Assembly: GCF_025215495.1 (NCBI RefSeq)
Contig: NZ_CP104302.1
Coordinates: 1 to 64,000, forward strand
Reading direction: 5' to 3'
Length of the DNA: 64,000 nt
DNA from: Mycolicibacterium brumae
GTDB taxonomy: Bacteria > Actinomycetota > Actinomycetes > Mycobacteriales > Mycobacteriaceae
This document shows, in pieces, positions 56,647-64,000 of this stretch (position 1 is the stretch's first letter; every line of letters starts with the position of its first letter). The position numbers were made by a program, and so were the translations under genes. The notes below the pieces were generated by a model. The model was not told the DNA's origin and did not search any database. It saw only the letters and a program-made list of their open reading frames with translations.

Positions 56647-57312
56647 TCAGCCGACCCCAAGCCGACTCAGCAGGTCGGCCTCGATGCCGTCGAGCTGATC
56701 GGACACTGCGGCCAGCGCCGTCTTGCGCCGCGCCGGGGGCATCGTCTCGGCGGTGTTCACCGCGGCGGCGAGGTCGTTCAGCCGGGCCGTGGTGGCCGCG
56801 ACGAACTGCTTGGTCTCGGGATCCTTCGGGTTGTCCGCGGCGACGGTGCGCAGCGACTTCTCCGAACCGGCGATCCGGGCGCTCAACGCGCCGCCGTGGC
56901 CGGAGAACTGCCCGAGCTGCGCCAGCGGGACACCGAGCTGGTCGGCGCGGCGCTGGTCGAGGTGCCCGCGGATGACGGTGGCAAGCCGGTAGAACAGCGG
57001 CACCAGCACGGGCGCCAGCAGCCGGGTGACGGTCAGTGTCCGCCGCACCCGCGCCGGGGACATGAACTTGCCGTCACGGGCCGCCTTGGCCTGGACCTGG
57101 GCGGCCTTGAGCGCGCTGCGGTCGGCTTCGCGTTGGCGGCGCAGTTGCGCCTCGGCGGCGCGGGCCTGTGCGCGCTCGTCGGCCTTGATCCGGCGTTCTT
57201 CGTTCTTGGCCTCGTATTTCGCCTGGTATTTCGCCTTGGTCTTGAGCGCCTTGGCCTCGGCGCGACGGGTTGCCCTGCTCTTGCGCTGCTTCTTGAACAC
57301 GCCCATCGGCAA
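56647..57312 (-). CDS. Conserved basic protein, Rv3850 homologue (DUF6474-like)
   Basis: The 221-aa product has a Lys/Arg/Ala-rich N-terminus (about 1-70, TRRAEAKALKTKAKYQAKYE), a hydrophobic segment (RLLAPVLVPLFYRLATVI near 95-115), and a helical C-terminus with DPETKQFVAATTARLNDLAAA. The function is unknown. Its position between hns and espR is as in M. tuberculosis, though in reverse orientation relative to the origin. The start at 57312 lies 4 bp from the espR stop. Confidence 0.78.
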   Translation of the reverse strand: MPMGVFKKQRKSRATRRAEAKALKTKAKYQAKYEAKNEERRIKADERAQARAAEAQLRRQREADRSALKAAQVQAKAARDGKFMSPARVRRTLTVTRLLAPVLVPLFYRLATVIRGHLDQRRADQLGVPLAQLGQFSGHGGALSARIAGSEKSLRTVAADNPKDPETKQFVAATTARLNDLAAAVNTAETMPPARRKTALAAVSDQLDGIEADLLSRLGVG

Positions 57313-57315
57313 ACC

Positions 57316-57717
57316 TTAACCGTCGAGCTGTTCGCGGCGCCGAAGTCCTTCGGCGAAGTCCGCCAACTCGCGCTGCGCCGCCGGTGGCAGGCCGATGGCC
57401 AGGGTCGCGATACTGCGCACGCCGTCGTCGGTCCGGACCGTGGACATCCAGGTCAATTCGCGGTCGAGTTGCTCGAAGTAAGCGTCATCGGTGAAGAAGC
57501 CGGGCTTGATCCGGAAGAAATTGGCCAGCGCGGTGATGGTCGCCGACGACGGGTTGGTCCGGTTGCCCGACCGCAGCTGCGACAGGTACGGCGCCGACAT
57601 GGTGATGCCCTCGGATTTGAGCGCCGCGATCACCTCTGCGGAGGTGTGGGGGCCGCGCCCCGGGGGATAGACAGTGTCGAACAGCCGGTTGAGCCGGGCA
57701 GCGAAGGTCGCACTCAT
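57316..57717 (-). CDS. espR: Nucleoid-associated regulator EspR
   Basis: EspR is an HTH DNA-binding protein that binds many loci and activates the espACD operon for ESX-1 in pathogenic mycobacteria. The 133-aa product nearly matches the family N-terminus: FAARLNRLFDTVYPPGRGPH, SAEVIAALKSEGITMSAPYL and SQLRSGNRTNPSSATITALA. I use the ATG at 57717, since residues upstream are not in the family. A good promoter lies 38-66 bp upstream. Here it serves an organism with no ESX-1 in view, suggesting a general nucleoid role. Confidence 0.94.
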   Translation of the reverse strand: MSATFAARLNRLFDTVYPPGRGPHTSAEVIAALKSEGITMSAPYLSQLRSGNRTNPSSATITALANFFRIKPGFFTDDAYFEQLDRELTWMSTVRTDDGVRSIATLAIGLPPAAQRELADFAEGLRRREQLDG

Positions 57718-57754
57718 CAGGCGGAGAACCTCGGATCGTCTTGGTTTGCTGACT

Positions 57755-57783
57755 ATCGTAACCACACGGCTGGGCTCAACCAA
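57755..57783 (-). promoter_or_regulatory. espR promoter
   Basis: On the minus strand, TTGGTT (57783-57778) and TACGAT (57760-57755) are separated by 17 bp. The predicted start gives a leader of about 32 nt. The rest of the 300-bp gap 57718-58017 holds no gene that I can support. Confidence 0.6.
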
Positions 57784-58017
57784 GTGCAAACAATCCAACC
57801 GGCCCCCATCAGCCCCATAAGTTCGGACAAATCACCGCGCCGTCGGCCGGGGGGCAGACATTTCGAGGTTATGTCACAGCAAGAATGATGGATTCCGGTT
57901 ACCGGCCGGTAGGTGGGACATCGTTTCGGGGCGGCGCCGGACGTGCTGGACGCTTGCTGTGAGCAACCCCGGGGTTCGCGGGCGATGCGCCGCGCCGGTA
58001 TTTGCTGCACGGCGTTG

Positions 58018-58557
58018 TCAGGCCGCCAGCAGCATCGCCAGCACCGCGGTGTCGGGATCGGAGATCGGGTCGATGCCCACCCGGCTCACCATCGAGGTGA
58101 CCGTGCCATCGGCCTCGGCCTCCACCCAGGCCGCCCGGTGGTCCAGGCCCAGGTGCGGCAGCCCGGGCAACAGCACGCAGCCGGACGCGGCGCCGACGCA
58201 CTCGGGCAGCGTCGGGCTGGTCTCCGACGGAGGGTGCAGCACCAGCAGGGCGGGCGGCGGGCAACCGGCGAACCGGCCCGGCTCGACGGCCGCGTCGCCC
58301 ACCACCGGCCCCTCGGCCAGGACCAGGCCGATGGCGTCGGGCTCGGGCTGCTCGGGGACCTCCTCGCGCACGCCGAAGATCGTCGTGGTGGCCAGCAGCC
58401 CGGGGATCGAGGCGATCCGCACGGTGACCGTCAGCAATTGCGCCCACTCATGGGTGGTGTTGGGCCAGCGCCCGGAGACCACGAAACCCATCAGCGAGCC
58501 ATGGGAGTGAAAAGGGGCCAGGCCGATGGCTGGTCCGGGTCCGGTGTACATGCGCAC
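58018..58557 (-). CDS. Conserved hypothetical protein, Rv3847 homologue
   Basis: The 179-aa product begins MRMYTGPGPAIGLAPFHSHG, lacks a signal peptide or membrane segment, and has a mixed composition with GFVVSGRWPNTTHEWAQLLT and a C-terminal DPDTAVLAMLLAA. I match it to Rv3847 by position next to sodA and by its length. Function is unknown. Spacing to sodA is about 185 bp, containing the sodA terminator. Confidence 0.72.
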   Translation of the reverse strand: MRMYTGPGPAIGLAPFHSHGSLMGFVVSGRWPNTTHEWAQLLTVTVRIASIPGLLATTTIFGVREEVPEQPEPDAIGLVLAEGPVVGDAAVEPGRFAGCPPPALLVLHPPSETSPTLPECVGAASGCVLLPGLPHLGLDHRAAWVEAEADGTVTSMVSRVGIDPISDPDTAVLAMLLAA

Positions 58558-58687
58558 CTCCGGGAGTGGTCAGTTCTCATCCGCTAGAACGACACGCCGA
58601 CGGGTCGGTGGCCTCAGCATGATCCACCCACCTGGTGGTTCGCAACCGGAAACCGGTACCCATCGGGTAACGATGCGCAGACGACGA

Positions 58688-58719
58688 CGGGGCGCCGCGC
58701 TCGAAAGCGCGACGCCCCG
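58688..58719 (-). terminator. Hairpin terminator of sodA
   Basis: A 14-bp stem with one mismatch (58688-58701 with 58706-58719, CGGGGCGCCGCGCT against AGCGCGACGCCCCG) closes a CGAA tetraloop. It lies 23 bp beyond the sodA stop. There is no clear T run, as is common in mycobacteria. Confidence 0.75.
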
Positions 58720-58741
58720 CCGGTTTGGCTTCGCTTGCGGT

Positions 58742-59365
58742 CTAGCCGAAAATCAGACCCTCGGTCTTCTCGCGGGCTGCGGTGTAGCGGTTCTGCACGT
58801 CCTCCCAGTTGACGACGTTCCAGAAGGCCTTGACGTAGTCCGCCTTGACGTTCTTGTACTGCAGGTAGAAGGCGTGCTCCCACATGTCGACCTGGAGCAG
58901 CGGGATGATGCCCAGCGGCACATTGGCCTGCTGGTCATACAGCTGGAAGGTCAGCAGCTTGTCGCCGAGGCTGTCGTAGCCGAGCACCGCCCAGCCGGAG
59001 CCCTGCAGGCCGTTGGCGGCGGCGGTGAACTGCGCGCGGAACTTGTCGAACGAGCCGAACTGGTCGTCGATGGCGGCCGCGAGATCGCCCTCGGGCTTGT
59101 CGCCGCCGTTGGGGGACAGGTTCTTCCACCAGATGGAGTGATTCACGTGGCCGCCGAGGTGGAAGGCCAGGTTCTTCTCATTGAGGAAGATCGCCGCGTG
59201 GTCGTCGTTCGCACGGGCCTCTTCGAGTTTGGCGACCGCGGAGTTGACGCCGGCCACATAGGCGGCGTGGTGCTTGCTGTGGTGCAGTTCGTTGATCTGA
59301 CCGGAGATGTGCGGCTCCAGTGCGCCGTAGTCCCAATCCAGATCGGGCAAGGTGTAATCGGCCAC
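58742..59365 (-). CDS. sodA: Superoxide dismutase (Fe/Mn type) SodA
   Basis: This 207-aa enzyme converts superoxide to hydrogen peroxide and oxygen. Metal ligands are visible: His in [16 protein letters not shown], His in [12 protein letters not shown], and Asp-x-Trp-x-x-x-His in [14 protein letters not shown]. It lacks a signal peptide; mycobacterial SodA is released by a Sec-independent route. The start is a GTG at 59365, preceded by GAAAGGAC. It corresponds to Rv3846. Confidence 0.96.
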   Translation of the reverse strand: MADYTLPDLDWDYGALEPHISGQINELHHSKHHAAYVAGVNSAVAKLEEARANDDHAAIFLNEKNLAFHLGGHVNHSIWWKNLSPNGGDKPEGDLAAAIDDQFGSFDKFRAQFTAAANGLQGSGWAVLGYDSLGDKLLTFQLYDQQANVPLGIIPLLQVDMWEHAFYLQYKNVKADYVKAFWNVVNWEDVQNRYTAAREKTEGLIFG

Positions 59366-59531
59366 GAAGTGTCCTTTCTCAATTCAGTTGTGAGGCGGCG
59401 GTGGTCGGCGAAGTGAGCGTCGATCGCAAGGCTCCAGACCACCTTCCTTCATGTCTACTCGCTTAGCAAGAAGCCGTCCGCAACGGGGTGCCCGTTGGGA
59501 CGGCTCGATAAACGTGCGACCGGGAGTGGCG

Positions 59532-59687
59532 CTACAGGATCACGATGAGCAGAAGCGCCGCCAGCACCAGCGCGATGATCCCGGCCCGGACGGCGGCCGG
59601 GACGTAGGAGCGGTTGTACAGCGGCGAAGGCGCCTGGAAACTCCCGGAAGAGCCGGGCCCACCAGGTCCAAACGGCTGCGTCGCCAT
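59532..59687 (-). CDS. Small 51-aa membrane protein, unknown function
   Basis: A 51-codon frame starts at the ATG 59687 (preceded by GGAG at 6-nt spacing) and ends at 59532. It encodes a Gly/Pro/Ser-rich cytoplasmic start and a basic pair before one strong membrane helix (about residues 32-51, VRAGIIALVLAALLLIVIL). A second in-frame ATG at 59699 is possible. The frame is preserved with strong GC bias at third positions and it fills an otherwise gene-free gap after sodA. No named family is recognised. Confidence 0.5.
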   Translation of the reverse strand: MATQPFGPGGPGSSGSFQAPSPLYNRSYVPAAVRAGIIALVLAALLLIVIL

Positions 59688-59902
59688 CCGAAGCTCCATG
59701 AATTCTCAGGTGCTAACAATTGCGAGCATTTGCAAGCACCGACGCGGTGAGGTCGCTCACAAATACTTGGTCAGCCATCATATGCGCGCGGCGCCGAATG
59801 CGAAAATCCCGGTGACATGTCGGTGAACTTCCGGGGGTGTGAAAAGCGCATTACGCCTCCGGCGCAGTTGTGCACAACCCGCCGGGTAGCGGCTCGACGG
59901 CC

Positions 59903-59911
59903 TGTGGATAA
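59903..59911. promoter_or_regulatory. Strict DnaA box upstream of the DUF4328-like gene
   Basis: TGTGGATAA (the reverse of TTATCCACA) is at 59903-59911, about 80 bp before the GTG at 59992. A looser copy, TGTGGAGAG, follows at 59924. A TTGTGCACAA palindrome lies nearby at 59866-59875. Confidence 0.5.
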
Positions 59912-59991
59912 AACGGTGGAAACTGTGGAGAGAACGCGGCGCCCGGGTTTGTTGTCACCCGCCCTCGGCGACGCTGGTTAGGCTGGTCGGC

Positions 59992-61008
59992 GTGATCCAG
60001 GTGTGTTCGACGTGCGGGACGCGGTGGAATGTCCGCGACCGCGAGCGGGTCTGGTGCCCGCGGTGCCGCGGTTCGCTGCTGCCCCCGACCGGCCAGACGC
60101 CCGCCCGCACCCCGACCACGCCGCCGCCGGTGTCGTCCCCGGCAGCGCCCGAACCGCCGCGCAGCCCGGGCCTGCCGGCCGGGTTCCGCTGGATCGCCGT
60201 CCGCCCGGGTGGTCCACCCCAGCGCCGGCAGCGTAGCCAGGGTCTGGGCCCCACCCCGCGCTACTCCTACATTCCGCGCTGGGGCCTGACCGACGACATC
60301 GTCCCCGTCGAAACCGACGCCCACGACGCGCCGCAGCGCGCCGGATCGCCGTCGGTGGTGCGGCTGATGATCACCCTGACACTGTGGGCGCTGGGCGTGG
60401 CGGCCGGCGCGCACCTGCTCAGTTACCTGGCGCTGGTGCTGAATCGGACGGTGCTGCTGTACCCGGTGGTGGCCGTCGCCATCAACGTGCTGACCGTGCT
60501 GACCGCGGCGCTGGCCGTCGCCGCGGTGTTCACCTGCACGATGGCGCTGACGGCCTGGCTGATCGACCGGCGCCGCCGCGCGTTCGCCGAACTCGGCCAG
60601 ACCGAGCCGCGTTCCGCCGCCGAGATCTGGATCGGCTGCCTGATGCCCCTGTGGAACCTGTTCTGGGCGCCGACGTATGTGGTCGAGTTGGCGCGCGCCG
60701 ACAATCGACACAACCGGCTGCGCAAGCCGATCACCGTGTGGTGGGTGCTGTTCGCGCTGAGCGCGCTGCTGTCCACCGTGGTGACGGTCATCTCGCTGCT
60801 GGCTGTGCTGCCCTGGCATTTCGCGGCCGACACCCAGGGCGTGGCCGACACCACCCTGGCCGCGGTGTTCGCCTACCTGCTGGCGGCGGCGACGCTGCTG
60901 GCGGTGCGACGGGTGTTCGACGGGTTCGAGCAGCCCGTCACGCAGCGCGTCGCCCGCCGCTGGGTGATGGTCGGCGCGCAGGCCGAAGCCGAGAAAGCGG
61001 CGGCCTAG
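59992..61008 (+). CDS. DUF4328-like membrane protein with N-terminal zinc ribbon, Rv3843c homologue
   Basis: The 338-aa product has four Cys in an N-terminal zinc-ribbon-like pattern (CSTCGTRW...WCPRCRG). A Pro-rich linker and about six membrane segments follow, with a DUF4328-type core (AEIWIGCLMPLWNLFWAPTY). The GTG at 59992 lies 7 nt after TAGGCT (59979-59984), predicting a leaderless mRNA. It is upstream of glpQ1 in the same direction, 4 bp apart, as in M. tuberculosis. Function is unknown. Confidence 0.8.
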   Translation: MIQVCSTCGTRWNVRDRERVWCPRCRGSLLPPTGQTPARTPTTPPPVSSPAAPEPPRSPGLPAGFRWIAVRPGGPPQRRQRSQGLGPTPRYSYIPRWGLTDDIVPVETDAHDAPQRAGSPSVVRLMITLTLWALGVAAGAHLLSYLALVLNRTVLLYPVVAVAINVLTVLTAALAVAAVFTCTMALTAWLIDRRRRAFAELGQTEPRSAAEIWIGCLMPLWNLFWAPTYVVELARADNRHNRLRKPITVWWVLFALSALLSTVVTVISLLAVLPWHFAADTQGVADTTLAAVFAYLLAAATLLAVRRVFDGFEQPVTQRVARRWVMVGAQAEAEKAAA

Positions 61009-61012
61009 CCCG

Positions 61013-61792
61013 ATGGACGTCGTCGACGGAGGCCACCCGTTCGTCGTCGCGCACCGTGGGGCCTCCGCGCAACGCCCTGAGCACACCCGGGCGGCCTACG
61101 AACTGGCCCTGGAGCAGGGCGCCGACGGGCTCGAATGCGATATCCGGCTGACCCGGGACGGGCAGCTGGTCTGCGTGCACGACCGGCGGGTGGACCGCAC
61201 CTCGGACGGCGCCGGCCTGGTCAGCGAGATGACGCTGGCCGAACTGCGGGCGCTGGACTTCGGCAGTTGGCACAGCGGCGGGGACGCGGCGCGCGACACC
61301 GGGGTGCTGACGCTGGCCGCGCTGATCGAGCTGACCCTGGACTGGGGCCGGCCGGTCAAACTGTTCATCGAGACCAAGCACCCGGTGCGGGCCGGCGCGC
61401 TGGTGGAAACCGAACTGCTGACCCTGCTCGAGCGCTACGGCCTCGCCGCGCCGGTCTCGGCCGGGCACTCCCGGGTGGTGGCCATGTCGTTCTCGGCGGC
61501 GGCCATGTGGCGGATCCGCCGGGCCGCGCCGCTGTTGCCGACCGTGCTGCTCGGCGAGACGTCGCGCTACCTGGGCGGCAGCGCGGCGATGACCGTCGGC
61601 GCCACCGCCGTCGGTCCGTCGATCGGCGTGCTGCGCGGCCACCCCGAACTGGTGGACAAGGCCGCGGCCGCCGGCCGGGCGCTGTACTGCTGGACGGTCG
61701 ACGAGCGTCCCGACGTCGACTTCTGCCGCGACGTCGGCGTGGCCTGGATTGCCACCAACCACCCGGGCCGCACCCGGGAGTGGCTGGGCTAG
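61013..61792 (+). CDS. glpQ1: Glycerophosphodiester phosphodiesterase
   Basis: The 259-aa enzyme hydrolyses glycerophosphodiesters to glycerol-3-phosphate and an alcohol. The GDPD active site is visible: VAHRGASAQRPEHTRAAYE (HRG motif) near residue 11, and LECDIRLTRDGQLVCVHD with the conserved E, D and H. A later EASYxLG-like part is replaced by RRAAPLLPTVLLGETSRYLG. No signal peptide, so it is cytosolic. It starts 4 bp after the preceding gene, suggesting co-transcription. Corresponds to Rv3842c. Confidence 0.93.
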   Translation: MDVVDGGHPFVVAHRGASAQRPEHTRAAYELALEQGADGLECDIRLTRDGQLVCVHDRRVDRTSDGAGLVSEMTLAELRALDFGSWHSGGDAARDTGVLTLAALIELTLDWGRPVKLFIETKHPVRAGALVETELLTLLERYGLAAPVSAGHSRVVAMSFSAAAMWRIRRAAPLLPTVLLGETSRYLGGSAAMTVGATAVGPSIGVLRGHPELVDKAAAAGRALYCWTVDERPDVDFCRDVGVAWIATNHPGRTREWLG

Positions 61793-61816
61793 TCGCAAGC
61801 GAAGCCGGAGCTTGAC

Positions 61817-62344
61817 TCAGGCGCCGCCGGCGGTCTCCGGCGCGGTCGCGTCGGCGGTCCCGGCGCCCATCTCGCGGGACACGAAATCCTCGATGTCGAA
61901 CAGGTTCCCGTTGGCGCGGTCGACGACCTTCAGCAGCGTCGACATGGTCGCCACCTCCTCGACCTGCTCCTTGAGGAACCAGCTCATGAACTCCTCGCCG
62001 AGGAAGTCCATCTCCGCGCGGGCCGCGGCGGCGAGGTCGGTGATCTGCCCGGTGACGGTCTGCTCGGATTCCAGGGCGGCCCGCACTGCGTCGCGGATCC
62101 CGTCGAACTCATTGCGGACGTCGTTCACGCCGGGGATCTGCACCGGGATCCCGCGGTCCAGCAGGTAGCGCACGATCATCATCGCGTGCTGACGTTCCTC
62201 GTCGGCGTGCTGGTAGAAGAAGGCGGCCAACTGCGGCAGGTCCGCGCCGTCGAAGTAGACGGCGATCGCCAGGTACTGCTGGGCGGCGGTGAACTCGTGT
62301 CGAACCTGGCCGGCCAGCAGGGTGTGGAAGGCGGTGTCGGGCAT
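61817..62344 (-). CDS. Ferritin, second BfrB-type copy
   Basis: The 175-aa product is a ferritin-like iron storage protein with ferroxidase ligands in VRHEFTAAQQYLA (E), DEERQHAMMIVRYL (E, H), SEQTVTGQ (E) and EQVEEVATM (E/Q). It is similar along its length to the gene immediately upstream and starts by overlapping its stop (TGATG), so the pair is translated together. A long frame back to 62974 runs antisense to nothing coding and was not used. Loss of one copy is likely tolerated, but both look functional. Confidence 0.9.
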   Translation of the reverse strand: MPDTAFHTLLAGQVRHEFTAAQQYLAIAVYFDGADLPQLAAFFYQHADEERQHAMMIVRYLLDRGIPVQIPGVNDVRNEFDGIRDAVRAALESEQTVTGQITDLAAAARAEMDFLGEEFMSWFLKEQVEEVATMSTLLKVVDRANGNLFDIEDFVSREMGAGTADATAPETAGGA

Positions 62345-62880
62345 CAGAGCGATCCGCCGGCGGCTTCGGGCGCCGTCGGGTCCGCGGCGCCCGCGGTGTT
62401 GAGTTCGCGTGCGACGAACGTCTCCAGGTGGAACAGGTTGCCGTCGGCGCGGTCGACGACGGTCAGCAGCGTCGTCATCGAGGCCACCTCCTCGACCTGC
62501 TCCTTGAGGAACCAGCCGATGAACTGCTCGCCCAGGTAGTCGCCTTCGGCGCGGGCGGCCTTGGCCAGCGCGGTGATCTGGTTGGTCACCTCGCGCTCCT
62601 GCTGCAACGCCAGCTCGACGGGCGCGCGCACCGAGTCGAAGTCGTTGCGGACCGCGGGGACCGCCGGGATCTCCACCTTGACGCCCTTGTCCAGCAGGTA
62701 CTTCACGATCATCATCGCGTGGTTGCGCTCTTCGATGGCCTGGGCGTAGAAGCGCGTGGCCAGCTGCGGGAGGTCCTCGCCGTCGAAATACACCGCGACC
62801 GCGACGTACTGCTGGGAAGCGAAGAACTCGTTGGTCACCTGGTCGCGCAGCAGGTCGAGGAACGTCGAATCGGAGGGCAT
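62344..62880 (-). CDS. bfrB: Ferritin BfrB
   Basis: BfrB stores iron as a 24-mer ferritin shell. The 178-aa product carries ferroxidase residues in VTNEFFASQQYVA, EERNHAMMIVKYL, QQEREVTNQ and EQVEEVASM, in the order expected for mycobacterial ferritin. It resembles Rv3841 (MTEYEG... lacking here), with a shorter N-terminus (MPSDSTFLDLL) than that protein. The C-terminal PTAPEAAGGSL tail also fits. It is followed by an overlapping second ferritin gene. Confidence 0.93.
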   Translation of the reverse strand: MPSDSTFLDLLRDQVTNEFFASQQYVAVAVYFDGEDLPQLATRFYAQAIEERNHAMMIVKYLLDKGVKVEIPAVPAVRNDFDSVRAPVELALQQEREVTNQITALAKAARAEGDYLGEQFIGWFLKEQVEEVASMTTLLTVVDRADGNLFHLETFVARELNTAGAADPTAPEAAGGSL

Positions 62881-62894
62881 GGCGAGACCTTACG

Positions 62895-64000
62895 TCAGGG
62901 CTGGGCGTCCAGGACGGACTGCGGAATGGGTTGGTCGGCGCCGAGCGCGGCGAACAGCGCTGCGGCCGCCTCATCGTCCCAGATGACCACGTCGCCGGAG
63001 GAGCTCCAGGTCAATTGCCCGATCGGGACGGTGACGGTGACGGCGTCGCGCAGCGACCAGCCCAGCCGCGCCAGGTCCCAGGCGCGGGCGTTCTCGTCGA
63101 CGGTCAACGCGTTGACCGCCGCCTGCGGGGCGCTGAACCAGCGGCCCGGGTTGAGCCAGGTCGACGGGGACTGCGCCTTGGCCAGGATCGCGGACAGGAA
63201 CGCCCGCTGGTTGACCATCCGATCCAGGTCGGCGCGCGGTGTGGCGCGGCTGCGGACGAAGCCCAGCGCGCTGCGGCCGTCCAGGTCCTGGCAACCGGCC
63301 GGCAGGTTGATCCCGGCCAGCGGGTCGTCGATCGGTTCGGCCGGGCAGAGCGTCACGCCGCCGAGCGCGTCGACCAGCTCGGCGAAACCGCCGAACCCCA
63401 CCTCCACGTAATGGTCCAGCCGCAGCCCGGTGGCCTGTTCGACGGTCTGGGCCAGCAGCGCCGCCCCGCCGAGGGCGAACGCGGCGTTGATCTTGTCGCT
63501 GCCGTAGCCGGGGATCTCCAGGTAGGAGTCCCGCGGGATGGACACCATGGTGGCCGGGGTGTCCGAGCCGAGGCCCGGCAGGTGCACCAGCAGCATGGTG
63601 TCGGTGCGGCCGTCGCCCATGTCCCCGCCGGTGGCCAGGTCGTTCTGCTGCGCCTCGCTGAGGGTCTGGCGGCTGTCGGAACCCACCAGCAGCCAGGTCA
63701 CGCCGTCGGCCGCGGCCGGTCGGTCGGGATAGGCCGTCAGCGCGGGAATCCGGTTGAGCTTCTGGTCCACCCAGAAGGTCCCGGCGACCAGCCCGCCCGC
63801 CGCCACCAGGAGCAGCGCCAGCAGCAGCGCCAGGGTGCGTTTGATCCAGCGACGCTTGGGCTTCTTCGGTGTTTCGCCCGCGGGTGGCGGTGCGGATGCG
63901 GGTCGGGGCGCTGCGGGTTTGGGCCTGCGCGCGGTGCTTGGCGTGCTCGGCGGCGCGGGCGGTGGACGACGGGTCCGCAGGCTCGGGTCCCGTGGAGGTT
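62895..64000 (-). CDS. LCP-family (LytR-CpsA-Psr) cell wall glycopolymer ligase, 5' end outside the window
   Basis: LCP proteins attach arabinogalactan or other glycopolymers to peptidoglycan. The minus-strand frame is open from the window end, with a Pro/Arg-rich cytoplasmic stretch (KKPKRRWIKRTLAL just before the helix), one membrane segment (63780-63840 region), and an LCP domain. That domain contains LLVGSDSRQ, GGDMGDGRTDTMLLVHLPG, SIPRDSYLEIPGYGSDKINAA and LGFVRSRATPRADLDRMVNQR. The start codon lies beyond 64000, so the N-terminus is incomplete here. M. tuberculosis has a shortened relative at the equivalent position (Rv3840). An internal GTG at 63806 is not the true start because coding continues upstream. 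Confidence 0.88.
   Translation of the reverse strand, partial: PPRDPSLRTRRPPPAPPSTPSTARRPKPAAPRPASAPPPAGETPKKPKRRWIKRTLALLLALLLVAAGGLVAGTFWVDQKLNRIPALTAYPDRPAAADGVTWLLVGSDSRQTLSEAQQNDLATGGDMGDGRTDTMLLVHLPGLGSDTPATMVSIPRDSYLEIPGYGSDKINAAFALGGAALLAQTVEQATGLRLDHYVEVGFGGFAELVDALGGVTLCPAEPIDDPLAGINLPAGCQDLDGRSALGFVRSRATPRADLDRMVNQRAFLSAILAKAQSPSTWLNPGRWFSAPQAAVNALTVDENARAWDLARLGWSLRDAVTVTVPIGQLTWSSSGDVVIWDDEAAAALFAALGADQPIPQSVLDAQP

Noticed and set aside
57766..57798. Alternative espR start with 27 extra residues
   Set aside because: The extra N-terminus is not in the EspR family and covers the predicted promoter.
62345..62974. Upstream extension of the second ferritin frame to 385 aa
   Set aside because: The extension is antisense-like or out of frame over bfrB and Arg/Pro-rich; the ATG at 62344 fits the ferritin family.

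Overview
The window is high-GC actinobacterial DNA that begins at the first base of dnaA. Gene content and order identify it as the replication-origin region of a mycobacterium, probably an environmental Mycolicibacterium-type species. The landmarks are dnaA-oriC-dnaN-recF-dciA-gyrB-gyrA, tRNA-Ile/tRNA-Ala, cwsA, ppiA, crgA, the fhaA-fhaB-pstP-rodA-pbpA-pknA-pknB operon, whiB5, ethA/ethR, espR, sodA and bfrB. Comparisons with M. tuberculosis H37Rv (Rv numbers) are from memory, not from a search.

Layout. (1) 1-10650 is the replication and topology block, with oriC at about 1474-2026, followed by a DUF3566 membrane protein. (2) 10655-17550 holds two tRNAs, small envelope and division genes (cwsA, crgA, a PH-domain protein), ppiA, a lipoprotein, a hydrolase, and a glutamine amidotransferase (trpG/pabA). 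(3) 17676-27330 is the minus-strand Ser/Thr phosphorylation and elongation operon: two FHA proteins, a PP2C phosphatase, an SEDS glycosyltransferase, a class B PBP and two kinases, most with 4-bp start/stop overlaps. (4) 27559-31483 has a tRNA-Leu followed by two different complete ISL3-family insertion sequences and a VIT-type transporter. (5) 31616-40420 is accessory: SRPBCC, LysR/SDR divergent pair, a secreted protein, a membrane phosphoesterase, an OPT transporter, a coiled-coil repeat protein and a rhodanese. (6) 40485-51112 is a whiB5/XRE-headed type VII secretion (ESX) cluster: NlpC/P60 protein, DUF4226-type proteins, EspC-like protein, YbaB-fold protein, EccB and a one-piece EccC. EccD, EccE, mycosin, Esx, PE/PPE and EspG are absent. 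(7) 51119-64000 is ethR/ethA, a broken PknH-like kinase, rraA, hns-like, an Rv3850 homologue, espR, an Rv3847 homologue, sodA, an Rv3843c homologue, glpQ1, two bfrB ferritins and a partial LCP protein. This last block matches Rv3855 to Rv3840 in reverse order. It therefore joins what in M. tuberculosis are the two opposite flanks of oriC, with the ESX module at the junction.

The most unusual observations are these: the orphan EccB-EccC module at a synteny breakpoint; at least six strict TTATCCACA DnaA-type boxes lying in promoter regions outside oriC and none in oriC; tiny upstream reading frames whose stop codons overlap the start codons of dnaN and of the XRE regulator; a recurring promoter layout predicting leaderless mRNAs; a small protein gene whose stop codon lies inside tRNA-Ala; and a kinase pseudogene with one frameshift and one in-frame stop.
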